From: Prorocentrum cordatum
Lineage: Eukaryota > Sar > Dinophyceae > Prorocentrales > Prorocentraceae
Length of the DNA stretch: 64,000 nt
Assembly: GCA_963575745.1 (NCBI GenBank)
Contig: CAUYUJ010016358.1
Coordinates: 209,204-273,203 of the forward strand
Reading direction: 5' to 3'
Shown: positions 1-10,008 of the stretch, in pieces
Numbering within the stretch: position 1 is the first letter of the stretch
Layout: the number at the start of each line of letters is the position of its first letter
Notes under the pieces: generated by a model
Told to the model about the DNA's origin: nothing
The model's input: only the letters and a program-made list of their open reading frames with translations
Database searches by the model: none
Program-made: the position numbers and the translations under genes

Positions 1-582
1 CACCTCTTCCATTCCCCATCCATGTTTCCTCCACCCAGGCTCCTCGTATCTCTCTTTCCTCATTATTCATTTGTTCTAACCACCTGCACCCTCCTCTCAC
101 CCTCCTCTCTCCGCCATCGTCCTTCCTTCATCGCAACTCCTACCTGCTCCGTTGACTCTCCTCGCTCACTTCCTTCATGTCCTCCGCATTCCCGCTTCTC
201 CCTGTTCTCTTATTCCTCCATCCTGGCTGCGTCGCCGTCCTCGTCTTAGTCCCCTTCCTCCTCCTCCTCCTTCGCCTCCTCCAAGTGGCCGTGTAAGGCT
301 TCAAGACCTTTGCCCCACTTCAGAATTCACGAAACGCAAGTCGCAACGGCAGCATCCCGCCATGTTCATGCCTTCAGAGTGCTCAGCGGCGCGTCTTGGG
401 CAGGTAAGCGTTGCCGCCTACAACCCTAACAACGGCACCCGCGGGCGCGCCCAGGATACCGATAGGACCACTCTACGGGTGATAAGGAGGTTGGGGGGGA
501 GGGATAGGCGGTCGATATCTAGCTACCGATACGACCACCCTTCGGGTGATAAGGAGGTTTGGGGGGGGGAGGAACCAACGTC
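1..582. other. pyrimidine-rich low-complexity sequence, no gene seen
   Basis: The first 300 bases are C/T-rich simple sequence. The rest is unique sequence with no recognisable domain in any frame. Open frames here run into the repeat that follows and look accidental. Confidence 0.6.
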
Positions 583-1265
583 TCACTCGATCGGTCTCAC
601 TATCGATCTCACTATCGATCTCACACTCGGTCTCACATTCGGTCTTACTATCGATCTCACTATCGGTATCACAATCGATCGCATATTCGGTCTCAGTACC
701 GATCTCACAATCGATCTCACTATCGATATCACAGTCGACTTCACTAATGATCTCGCAATGGAAATCACAACCGATCTCACTATCGATCTCACAATCGATT
801 TCACTAACGATCTCGCAACGGATCTCACATTCGGTCTCACTATCGATACCACAAGCCCACATTCGGTCTTGCAGTCGATCTCACTATCGATGTCACAATC
901 GATCTCGCAATCGATCTCACATTCGGTCTCAGTATCGATCTCACAATCGATCTCACATTCGGTCTCAGTATCGATCTCACAATCGATATCAGTATCGATC
1001 TCACTAATGATCTCGCAATGGATCTCACAATCGATCTCACTATCGATCTCACGAATGATCTCGCAATCTATCTCACATTCGGTCTCACTATCGATCTCAC
1101 AATCGATCTCACTATCGATATCGCAATCGATCTCACATTCGGCCTCACTATCGACCTCACTATCGATATCACTATCGATCTCACTATCGATACCACTATG
1201 GATCTCACAATCGATCGCACTATCGATCTCACTATCGATCTCACAATTGACCTCAGTATCGATCT
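583..1265. repeat. 12-bp minisatellite, TCTCACTATCGA type
   Basis: About 680 bp of near-tandem copies of TCTCACTATCGA, with variants such as TCTCACATTCGG and TCTCGCAATCGA. The period is a multiple of three and the unit lacks stops, so several frames on both strands stay open (Ser-Ile-Ser-Gln or Asp-Leu-Thr-Ile type repeats). These are not credible genes. Confidence 0.9.
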
Positions 1266-1532
1266 CGCGACGGGACACCAGCGGGACACCGGCGGGACAC
1301 CGCGGGGCCCCGGCCGCCCGGAAGGGAATCATTTGGTCCGGCCGCGCCTCAGCCACACGAGACACCGGCGGGACACCGGCGGGACACCGCGGGGCCCCGG
1401 CCGCCCGGAAGGGAATCATTTGGTCCGGCCGCGCCTCAGCCACACGGGACACCAGCGGGACACCGGCGGGACACCGCGGGGCCCCGGCCGCCCGGAAGGG
1501 AATCATTTGGTCCGGCCGCGCCTCAGCCACAG
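1266..1532. repeat. 87-bp tandem repeat, three copies
   Basis: Three near-identical units, with the marker GGGAATCATTTGGTCCGG starting at 1324, 1411 and 1498 (87-bp spacing). Each unit contains short GGGACACCGGC sub-repeats. The array directly follows the 12-bp minisatellite. Confidence 0.9.
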
Positions 1533-1560
1533 GAGACTTTCTCTCGCCCGCCCACGCAGC

Positions 1561-1616
1561 TTCGCCTCGCCCGCACGGCACGCGCGAACACGAAACCGAA
1601 ATCGATTTCCCGGTAG
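1561..1616. repeat. segment shared with 10077-10130
   Basis: TTCGCCTCGCCCGCACG followed by a diverged stretch and CGATTTCCCGGT. The same arrangement recurs at 10077-10130, in both places just after a 12-bp-period minisatellite. This suggests that the two minisatellites belong to one dispersed repeat family. Confidence 0.65.
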
Positions 1617-1676
1617 GGGGGCTCTCCGTTCCGTTTCGATCTCACCCCCTCACCTCCGATCGATATGCCGATTTGA

Positions 1677-1679
<3 letters not shown>

Positions 1680-1741
<62 letters not shown>

Positions 1742-1770
1742 TAAATATGTATATATATATATATGCCCAT
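1680..1770. repeat. (TA)n and (GA)n microsatellites
   Basis: A TA run, then about 50 bp of pure GA repeats to 1737, then another TA run. Confidence 0.95.
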
Positions 1771-1859
1771 ATAACTTTACATGTATTGCGAAGGCCTTGC
1801 GGCCGATGCCGCCGACCCTGAAGGGGGACGATGAACGACGACGACGACGACGGCGACGG

Positions 1860-2870
1860 CGACGACGATCGCGAGTCCTTGTTGGGGCCTTCCCGGGCCC
1901 TCTTGGGCTGTCCTGGGGGGCCTTTGGGCCGTCTTGGGGCCTTCCCGGGCCATCCTGGCGTGTACTTGGGGCCGTTCTGGGGAGCTTTCGGAGGCAACTG
2001 GGGCCGACGTGGAGTGCATGAAGCCTGGAAGTCGAGCAGGCGACAAAAACATGGGCGATTTCGGGACCTCCTGGTAGCCTCTTGGAGTGGGGAGCTTGAA
2101 ATGTGGGTTGGTTTTCCCCCTCTTCGGCCTCTCTTGGGGTGTTCCTGGGGCTCTCTTGGGCGTTTTCGGTCGGAGAAGGGGGGGGGGATCACGATTCGCA
2201 GGACGCTACCAGGGACCCCGCGGGATCTTCTCCTCCCTCTCACCCTCCCCCGGGACGTCCCCTCTCTCGTTGGGAAGGGATTGCAGTAACGGGGTCCCCT
2301 TCGAGTCGATTATGCTGTTGTTCGATTCTCCTCTGGCTGGAGCGTTTGAGGAGGTGGGCCGAGGGAAGAGGGGGGGGGGGGTCTGGGAGGCTCATGCAGG
2401 TCTCAGGGTGGTGCGGTTGAAAAAGACGACGAAGAGCGAGGGGGAAACAGAGAAGGAGGAGGATGAGGAGGAGGAGGCAGAGGAGGAAGAGGAGGAGGAT
2501 CGAGGATCGGGCTTCGAGTCGATGTTTCATTTGTCATGGTCTTTTTTTGGGGGGCTCTCTGGAAGCCTCCGAGGATTTCTGGGGACATCCTGGAGGCGTC
2601 TTGGGCCGTCTTGGGGCCCTCTTGGGCCGTTGGGGGACGCTTTTGGGCGCCTCTTGGGGTGTCTCGGGGCGATATTGGGGGCCTCCTGGGCCGTCTTGGC
2701 GCGTTGGCAAACGTCAGAGGCAAGAGCGGCAGAATCCTGAAAAAACGTATGGAAATCTACGATTGTTGGCTTTTTGGGGCTCTCGTGGGAAACCTCCTGG
2801 ATGCCTCTTGGGGCGCCTTTGCAGGCTTCTTGGGCCGTCTGGAAGCCGTAAAGGCGTCTTGGACAGATCG
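1860..2870. repeat. degenerate GGGGCCTCTTGG minisatellite in two blocks
   Basis: Blocks at about 1870-2170 and 2550-2860 consist of imperfect copies of GGGGCCTCTTGG and GGGCCGTCTTGG. They are separated by purine-rich sequence around 2340-2510. The same family recurs through the whole window. Long frames here encode Gly-Ala-Ser-Trp-rich repeats and are not credible genes. Confidence 0.75.
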
Positions 2871-3400
2871 TCAGGCGAGTCGGGGTTCTCGTGAACTGTC
2901 TGTGGGGCAAATTTGACCGCACTTGCCCCTTTTTTTGATTTTTCTGAGCTCCGGGAATCCCAGGGAGAGCGTCGTATTTGACCCCCCCCCCTGGGACCCT
3001 CCTCCAGGACCCCCTCCCTAACCCCCCCCCTGGCGGGGGAGGGATCGAAGGGAAGGGGCTTCCCTTCGACTCCATTACGGCGTTCCTCAACGCTTGGGAA
3101 GGGAGGGGAAGAGGACGACAGCCACGACGACAAACGAATGACGGGCTGAGGCGGTCCCTGGGAAAGGGGGGGAAGAGGACGACAGAGACGACGACAAACG
3201 AATGACGGAGACGACGATTCGAACGGACGAAGCCCCTCACACACACCGACAGGCCCCGCTGATTGTTATGTGTATATGAGAGAGCGTGATCCACCGCCGA
3301 CATCCAACCTTTTCCTCCCCCTTCCTCCGAAAATCCCCCCCCCTGCTGGAACCCCTCCCCCCCCCCCCTCCTCCTCCCGGCAAAACCCCCCCGTCCCCTA
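2871..3400. other. G/C-run sequence with a short tandem duplication
   Basis: Dominated by C and G homopolymers. One ~55-bp segment (GGGAAGAGGACGACAG...) is repeated in tandem at about 3098-3152 and 3165-3210. No gene seen. Confidence 0.6.
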
Positions 3401-3414
3401 ACCCCCCCCCCCCC

Positions 3415-4376
3415 CCCCCCCCCTCGAAAACCGGGGGGGGTCACTACCGGTTCGAACCCCTCCCCCCCCCCCCCCCCCTCCGGATCCGGAAAACCGGGGG
3501 GGGTCACTAGGGGTTGGAACCCCCCCCCCCCTCGAAAACCGGAGGGGGGTCACTACCGGTTCGACCCCCCCCCCACGCACCGCCAGCAAACGACTCCCGG
3601 TCCCTACCACCGCTCGCATGACATCCCCCACTGTTGTTCCCAGCACCACTGTCCTCACCACCACTGCCCCGCTGGTTCCACCACCGTCCCTATTGTCCCC
3701 ACCAGTGCCCCCACCACTGTCGCACTGTCCCCACTGTTCCCACAACTGTTCCCACCACGGTTCCACTCTCCCCACTGTCTCCACGGACCCAACCACTGCC
3801 TATCCCCACTGTCCCCTGTCCCACTGACTCCTCCGCTGTCCCACTGAGCTGTCCCACTGTTTCCACCACTGTCCCCACTGTCCCCACCACTGTCCCCACT
3901 GTACCTCTGTCCCATTGTCCCACCGCCGTCCTCGCCGACGCCTTTACCAGTGTCCCCACCACCATTGTACCCTCCACTGTCCCAGTGTTTCCACCTCATT
4001 CCCACTGTCCCCACACCACTGTCCCCACCACCACCGTTCCCACCACTGTCCACTGTCCCCCCTGTTCCCACCATTGTCCCCACCACTGTCCCCACCACTA
4101 CCGTCCCCACCGCTGTCCCACTGTCCCCCCACTGTCCCCACCACTGTCCCGCTGTCCCCTCACCACTGTCCCCACCAACACCGTCCCCACCACTGTCCGC
4201 ACCCCCACTCGGTTTTCGAGGGGGGGGGGGGGGTTCGAACCGGTAGTGACCCCCCCTCCCTTTTCATGATGAGCTGGGGGGGGGGGAGGGGTTCGAACCG
4301 GTAGTGACCCCCCCCGGTTTTCCGGAGGGGGGGGGGGGGGTTCGAACCGGTAGTGACCCCCCCCGGTTTTCCGCCA
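3415..4376. repeat. large inverted repeat around a pyrimidine minisatellite
   Basis: The left arm (about 3422-3565) has three copies of GTCACTACCGGTTCGAACCC-type units. The right arm (about 4215-4376) has three copies of the reverse complement, GGTTCGAACCGGTAGTGACC. The loop (about 3600-4200) is a minisatellite built from CCCCACCACTGT and CCCCACTGT. The structure could form a large hairpin. Poly-C and poly-G runs may be mis-sized in the assembly. Confidence 0.8.
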
Positions 4377-4421
4377 GCAGCGGTAGAACACGCTCTTTCG
4401 TGTATATCGATCCACATGTAT

Positions 4422-4473
4422 TGTGAGTTGTACGTGAATGATCTATGCGCGCTCGTAATTAGTTTTTCGGCTC
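4422..4473 (+). repeat. split direct repeat A1
   Basis: 52 bp, matching A2 at 8934-8985 in 50 of 52 positions. The core is ATCTATGCGCGCTCGTAATT. The first ORF starts 7 bp after its end. Confidence 0.85.
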
Positions 4474-4479
4474 ACGCGC

Positions 4480-4851
4480 ATGAGGCCAGAGGTTGGCATC
4501 GGTCTCTTCGCAGTCGGACTTGCGAGGGAGCTCGCTTTTCTAGCTTCGCTTTCCACTCGACACCAGTGCCCAGACTGCTTCTGTGACTGCCCTCGGCCTT
4601 CGGAGTGTCCGAAGGTACCCGACTGTGTGCGTCCGCTGCCGCTGGAACGTCATCCCGCGTGCGAGGTGCCGCCCGACTTCTTCAACAGGACCAGCTTCAT
4701 CGCACCCACAGACGCCAGCGTCTCCCTTGCCAGTATCGGCCTCCTGGGAGTGCTACTCGGAGCAGCAGTTGGAGGTCTACTCACTCGGCTTTGCTGTCCT
4801 CGTCGTGTTGCTGCCCCTCGTCGTGGAGGGCTTGGTCGCGTTGAACAGTGA
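4480..4851 (+). CDS. YR element ORF1: small Cys-rich single-pass membrane protein
   Basis: 123 residues starting at an ATG 7 bp downstream of A1. The N-terminal half is Cys/Pro-rich (motif CPDCFCDCP at about residues 29-37). A hydrophobic helix follows (about residues 78-98, SLASIGLLGVLLGAAVGG), then a basic tail, so a membrane-anchored protein is likely. Its TGA stop (4849-4851) overlaps the ATG of the next frame (4851-4853) as TGATG, an arrangement suited to termination-reinitiation. A role in particle assembly or targeting is inference. The start is supported by the overlap architecture. Confidence 0.6.
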   Translation: MRPEVGIGLFAVGLARELAFLASLSTRHQCPDCFCDCPRPSECPKVPDCVRPLPLERHPACEVPPDFFNRTSFIAPTDASVSLASIGLLGVLLGAAVGGLLTRLCCPRRVAAPRRGGLGRVEQ

Positions 4852-6248
4852 TGGCGGGAGTCGCGGAGGCTCTGCCAGGTGGCCATGCCATCTACTGGTA
4901 CGAAGGGGACGAATACGGTCATGAACGGATTTTGCTGAGGGAGGTTAAGTCACTGGATGACAAATGTATCTGGGTTGGGGCTTCGCCTGACTTCGATGTC
5001 TATGCGGAGGAGTGGAGGGCTACTGGAGATCGCGGGCCGATCAGAGTTGAAGTGCTGAGGGGCCGCACGGTGCCGAGGGGGCTACCGAGGCCCATCTACC
5101 GTTTCGAGCAGACGGTGCCCTGGGACAAGTTGCTGGAGCTGAGGGCCGAGGCGTTGCAGGTCATGGTCGACGAGGGGCTCGACGAGATCCCGCGCGCGAG
5201 AGGCGGGACGACACGTTTGCGATCAGGAACTTCCGTCGGCCCCGCCTCGGCGCGCGAGGTCCTGCTCCTCCTCTGCCGCAGCCTGTTGACGGTCAGGCTG
5301 ACCTTGCCGCCGCCCCCGAGAGCGACGAGGCCTGGGTCGCGTCGGAGCCTGTCTTCGACGGGGACCAGGAGGTGGCATGGATCGGCACTCAGGTCGCTGA
5401 GGAGTCCGTGGCGCGCAGGCTCGGGAACCGCGGCTTCGCCAAGTTCGGCTCGGTCGTCGCGGCGCTCGAGCGAATCAAGGTGAACGACCTCGACGGCTAC
5501 TTCTCGGGCCGCAAGACCCTGCTCCTGGTGGGCCTGGGTGGCACTCACACGCCTGACGAGCGTGATGGGGGCCCTGGCTCGCCCACAGGGCTCCAGGCCC
5601 TGCGGGGGGCTCTCGTGGGCCCGCAGCTTCTTGGCGCGGGTGAGGAGCCTGACTTGAAGGCGGACGAGCATGTTCGCACGCTTTCGGCGAGGTTCAATGC
5701 TTTCAACCGTAGGGAGCGCGTCTGGGTGGACTCGGTCAAGGAAATGGTCGAGGACGCCTTCTCGGACTGGCCCTTGGATGGTCCTCGCACGTTCCTGTGG
5801 CTGGTGATGTCGTTTGCACAGCTGGCGACGGTGCCCACGTTCTGGCTAGAGCGCCATCTCCAGACGGCGGGCTGGAGCGAGAAGGATCGCTCTATTCACG
5901 AGATGCGGGTGATGGCGGAGGTTTTTGAACTGGCTATCTCTCACGATCAACTTAACGTTGCTTCGCTCGCGGCCTTCGAGAGGTTGGGGCGGAGATGGCA
6001 GGCTATACTTGAGGCTCATGATGAACCCGAACTACGAGATTGATGATAAGTTCTCGGGCTACAACCGCCGACAACAGCTTGCGGCGCCTGCGCTTCGCAC
6101 CTACGTGGCCGAGGAGGTGCGAGAGGAGGCGGAGATCGACAAACAGACTAGCAAGGCCAAGGCTCTGAGGGACGAGGCCAAGGTCGCCCTCAAGCGCGGG
6201 AAGTCCGCAGGGAAGGGCAAGGAGAAGGAGGGGGGCACAGATGAGTGA
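4851..6248 (+). pseudogene. YR element gag-like ORF, two frameshifts
   Basis: Starts at ATG 4851 (MAGVAEALPGGHAIYWYEGD). The natural frame moves at about 5200-5208 (ahead of DDTFAIRNFRR) and again at about 6015-6025 (QAILEAH then MNPNYEIDD), ending at TGA 6246-6248. The product would be about 465 residues. It has an N-terminal domain, a central helical region with DWPLDGPRTFLWL at about 5767-5805, and a basic Lys-rich C-terminus, which fits a nucleic-acid-binding gag. The position upstream of pol, with an 8-bp overlap (6241-6248), supports the assignment. No zinc knuckle is visible. Frameshifts could be real decay or sequencing indels. Confidence 0.6.
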
Positions 6249-7142
6249 GGCCTCCATCCTTGCCAGCAAGACCGATGGTAGTGCGTGCCGCAGTCGCCGC
6301 GCGGCATGCGCGCTGACAGGCGAGAGCGATGCGCAGGGGGCGCGACAGGCGCCGCTGTTTCCGCTCGAGTTTCGCGACCACTCTGCTTCTCCGCCGACGC
6401 GTCTCTCGAGAAGGTACAGGCGGAGAGCGAACCTCAGGAGCCACCAGTCGCGTGAGTTCGGGGAGGTTTTGACGGGCCTCAACTGGCTATATTCCCGAGC
6501 TTCGAGCCCACTCGTTCGCCAAGGGGTGGCGAGCGAGATTCGCGATTTTGTCGCGGGACGAGTTGCCCAACAGCCGCCTGTGCCGCCTTTTTTGGATAAG
6601 AAGGGAGCCGTGCGCGAGCTCCTCCAGAGCAAGTGTGGTTATGGCCACACAGCTTCCACTGTCGTCGAGTTCGGTCGAGCCCTCGTCTCTCTGCCCGAAG
6701 GAGTCCAGGACAGGATGTTGCTTCAGGACTTGGTCTGTCAGGAGGACAGGGAGGCGGTGGTGAACTTTAGGGAGAGCATGATGAGGTATGTGAAGGAAGC
6801 GATGCAAATGAGAGGCTACGGCGAGTATATTAACCCGTATTTTGACCAGAAGTTTCGCACTCGACGGCACGAGTACGTTCGCTTTCTGAAGATGTTGCAC
6901 GGTCGTGGTCTGATCAGGTGGTCGACTACGCCAAAAGAGATCGTCACCCCGTTTTTTTTTTCGAAAAAATGGATGGCAGACAGCGACTTATCATCGATGC
7001 GAGACGCACTAACCAGCTTTTCCGAGATCCTCCTAGTACCCTGCTGGCCACGCCCGAGAGTTTCGCCCGCTTGGAGGTGGAGGGGGGTGTTGAGTTTTTT
7101 GAGGCGTCTCTTGACGTGGGTTTTGGAACCTGGAGTTCATAG
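6241..7142 (+). pseudogene. YR element pol, N-terminal part and truncated reverse transcriptase
   Basis: Frame 1 from ATG 6241 covers a linker and the RT approach region (INPYFDQKFRTRRHEYVRFL at about 6831-6890, then GLIRWSTTPKE). At the T9 run near 6952-6961 the frame moves to continue as FFFEKMDGRQRLIIDARRTN. This is the RT fingers motif with the conserved Lys and RLIIDAR. Translation then stops at 7142, and the catalytic YxDD region is absent; the next recognisable domain is already RNase H. The RT core has therefore been deleted at about 7125-7145. Confidence 0.75.
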
Positions 7143-7447
7143 CTGTCGTTTTCTGGCTCTTGGGGATAATCTCGGTGTCACGCTCAGCTTTGCAAGATCC
7201 AGGGCCCGTGCTTTTCCTCTGCTGGCGCAGGTTCGGCGGGCGGCGGCGCTGGCGCTGTCGCGAAACCTCTTCGCGGCGTTCAGGTGGGCCCCGAGTGAGT
7301 TCAACAGCTCCGACAAACCTTCAAGGGGCCCCGGTCTGCATCGGGGGTGCGCGGTCGAGTTGAGTGTCGCTCCTGATATACGCCGTCTCGCTCGAGAACG
7401 GCAGGGCTCTGTAGCCGTTTTGGCCAAGCAGGAAGTCCCACAATGCT
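7143..7447 (+). pseudogene. YR element RNase H domain fragment
   Basis: Frame 1 encodes SCRFLALGDNLGVTLSFARS, continuing to FRWAPSEFNSSDKPSRG. The D-N near the start and the WxPSExNxxDxPSR signature are typical of the RNase H-like domain of DIRS-order pol proteins. It follows directly on the RT deletion junction and precedes the recombinase. Confidence 0.65.
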
Positions 7448-8503
7448 TTGCTTTTTTACTTGATTGGGCTCGACATGTCCTTGGTGAGGAAGGCCAAGAG
7501 AGCAGCTCCGACGGAGGAGAGGGAAGTTCGTGCGCTTCTTCGTCGCACGGACCCGCTGCCACTAGAGAAGAGGTGGCAGGCTACTTTACAACAGCGACGC
7601 GATCGCCTCCCCTTGCCCGTGCTGCTGGAGGAGGCGGAGAGGGACGCCAGCCGTCTGGGAGCTTCGGACGGCACGACCTGGGAGGAGGATGGCAACCCGC
7701 TCGTGCAGGATCGCGTGCTGAGGCGCAAGATCCACCAAGCGAGGATGGCAAAGGAGCCAGGTATGCAACACGTTTCGGTGCTAGAACGAAGCTCGGTAGG
7801 AGAGCGAACCTGGGCGCAATATCGAAAGCTATATCGAGGCCTGGCGGACTACGTCGACGAGCGCAAGCTGAACACCGACGAAGTGCAGGACTTCGACGCG
7901 GCCATCGTCGCCTTCATGACCCACATGTATATGCTGGGCTACGACGCAGGCATCGGCCAGAAGCTGATCGCGGCCGTGGTGTTCTTCCAACCCCATTTTG
8001 GCAAGCTGGGCGACCTTTCTCTTCCGCGAGCCTGGCGGGCTGCCAGGGGCTGGGCCAAGCTGGACCCTCCACGCAGTCGACAGCCCTTGACCCTGCCGAC
8101 GGTCGCAGGGTTGGCCGCGCTGCTTGCCTACGAGGGGCGCCTGGGCATGGCCATCTGTGCGATCATCGCTTTCTGCACCTACCTGCGTCCAGGCTCTATG
8201 ATGCAGCTCACCAGGGGCTCTCTGGCCCCACCTACCATGAAGGTCGACACCATGTGGCGTGTGCTCGCACACAGGTCAGACCTCCACCAGGTCTCGAAGG
8301 TGGGAACCCAGGACGACACCATCTTGTGGGTCACTCAGGGTTTTGAATGGATGGGCGAAGTTCTTCAGATTCTAGCCGTCGGAAAACGAAATGGGAGCCT
8401 GTGGCAGTTTACCTATCCAGAGGTAGTGCGTGAAATCCGTAAGCAAGGCCGACTGCTCGGCCAAGATATTGTACCTTACCAGTTGCCCATGCGGGCGCTT
8501 CCT

Positions 8504-8539
<36 letters not shown>

Positions 8540-8938
8540 AAGCATCGCAACCTGTACGATGTGCAACGTCGTGGTGGTTGGATGTCTACCAAAAGTGCGC
8601 AGCGCTATGATAAGGCAGGCATGATGATGAAAGACTACGCCCTGCTTCCCCTGGCGCTGCGCTGCTGGTTGGAGGAGCAGGTAGACACGCTCAAGGACTC
8701 GATCCTCAGAGGCCGCGCGGTGCAGCCGCCGCCGCCGCTTTCGTTCAGTGCCCGTGGCAAGCGCGTAGCAACTCCTCCCAACACAGCAAAGTGGGTGACG
8801 CATCATGTTATGGGTGATATGGGTGAAGTATGCGCCGCCGTGCCTCTGCCCACCCACGCTCGTGTGCAGTCAGACTCCAGACGGCGCCGGCATCAGACAC
8901 TAGGAAACTCAGAAACAGAGCGCGGGGGGATCATGTGA
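7448..8938 (+). pseudogene. YR element tyrosine recombinase
   Basis: Frame 2, read from about 7448, where the frame changes from the RNase H part. No credible own start codon is present, so it was probably part of the polyprotein. Tyrosine recombinase features: first catalytic Arg in TYLRPGS (codon 8186-8188) and the C-terminal box RRGGWMSTKSAQRYDK with the nucleophilic Tyr codon at 8606-8608. The H-x-x-R box expected between them is not recognisable. An in-frame (TA)n run at about 8507-8537, coding Ile-Tyr repeats, sits there instead. The stop is at 8936-8938, inside the B1/A2 junction. Confidence 0.75.
8821..8933 (+). repeat. split direct repeat B1
   Basis: 113 bp, starting GGGTGAAGTATGCGCCGCC and ending CGCGGGGGGATCA. 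It is repeated as B2 at 9025-9129 with a few substitutions and an 8-bp gap. It overlaps the 3' end of the recombinase frame and abuts A2. Confidence 0.85.
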
Positions 8939-8985
8939 ATTGTACGTGAATAATCTATGCGCGCTCGTAATTAGTTTTTCGGCTC
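8934..8985 (+). repeat. split direct repeat A2
   Basis: Second copy of A1 (50/52 identical), lying between B1 and B2. Confidence 0.85.
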
Positions 8986-9024
8986 CCCGTGGCCTTACCC
9001 AAGCCGTTTTCATTCCTTCATATC

Positions 9025-9129
9025 GGGTGAAGTGTGCGCCGCCTTGCCTCTGCCCACCCGCGCTCGTGTGCAGTCAGACTCCAGACGGCGCTGGCATCAG
9101 ACACTGAGAAACAGAGCGCGGGGGGATCA
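9025..9129 (+). repeat. split direct repeat B2, right end of the YR element
   Basis: Copy of B1, 105 bp. The similarity ends at about 9129, just before AT-rich simple sequence, and marks the element's right boundary. Confidence 0.8.
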
Positions 9130-9393
9130 GTATACTTATATTAACATATATATATATATGTATATGAATACACATGCAAAAGCTTCAATTCGCATAGAGA
9201 TATACGGATGCCACACATATACATGTAGATCGCAGCGGGTAAACAGGAGTATATCAAGTTTTCAATATATATATATAATACATACATGCATGATTCCGAT
9301 CTGCATGCTTACATGTATACACACGTTCATCTATCGATCAACCGCTCAATATATCAATCAGTCGTTGCATCAACCTATCATATAAAGATCTAC

Positions 9394-9427
<34 letters not shown>

Positions 9428-9545
9428 ACCGATCTTTGAATCCATCAATCCATCCATAGATCAATATATGAACCTAAATGTCTACTAATCTGAATATCTT
9501 TCTACCTACCTACCTCACTATCTATATCTGTCTGCTCATCGACCT
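9130..9545. repeat. AT-rich, TATA-run and ATCNATC simple sequence
   Basis: Several (TA)n runs (about 9147-9160, 9265-9277 and 9400-9424) and imperfect repeats around ATCAATC. No gene seen. Confidence 0.8.
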
Positions 9546-10008
9546 ATGAATCATCAGGACAACCATCCGGACAACCATCCAGACAACCATCGGGAAGACC
9601 ATTTGGACAACCATCGGGACAAACATCGGGGCAATCATCGGGGCAACCACGGGGACCACCAGGGCAACCATCGGGACATCCATCGGGACAACCATCGGGG
9701 CAACCATCGGGACAACCATCGGGACAACAATCGGGGCAACTATGGGGGCAATTATCGGGACAATCAGCGGGACAACCATCGGGGCAATCATGTGGACAGT
9801 CATCGGGGCAACTATCGGGACAACCGTCGGGGCAATCGCCGGGACAAGCATCGGGACAAGCATCGGGACAAGCAGTGGGACAAGCGTCGGGACAATTCTC
9901 GCAACAAGCATCGGGACAACCATCGGGGCAATTGCCGGGGCAGCCGCCGGGACAACCATCGGGGCAACCATCGGGACAACACACGCCGGGACAACCCGGG
10001 AACCACGA
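9546..10008. repeat. 12-bp minisatellite, GGGACAACCATC type
   Basis: About 38 near-tandem 12-bp units. Both strands stay open in several frames; the minus strand reads Cys-Pro-Asp-Gly repeats. The composition is explained entirely by the repeat. Confidence 0.9.

Larger units (their letters stand above)
4422..9129 (+). mobile_element. PAT/Ngaro-like tyrosine-recombinase retroelement (YR element), degenerate
   Basis: A 4.7-kb element with the split-direct-repeat layout of PAT/Ngaro elements: A1 (4422-4473), coding region, B1 (8821-8933), A2 (8934-8985), B2 (9025-9129). It encodes an N-terminal membrane ORF, a gag-like ORF, then RT, RNase H and a tyrosine recombinase on the + strand. Split repeats plus RT plus tyrosine recombinase define this order; such elements integrate by recombination without an integrase. 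Frameshifts at about 5205, 6020, 6955 and 7460, loss of the RT core near 7125-7145 and a TA run in the recombinase show that this copy is dead. Confidence 0.85.

Noticed and set aside
4422-8985. An LTR retrotransposon with 52-bp LTRs
   Set aside because: The repeats are too short, there is no integrase or protease, and the additional B1/B2 repeats with a tyrosine recombinase fit a PAT/Ngaro element instead.
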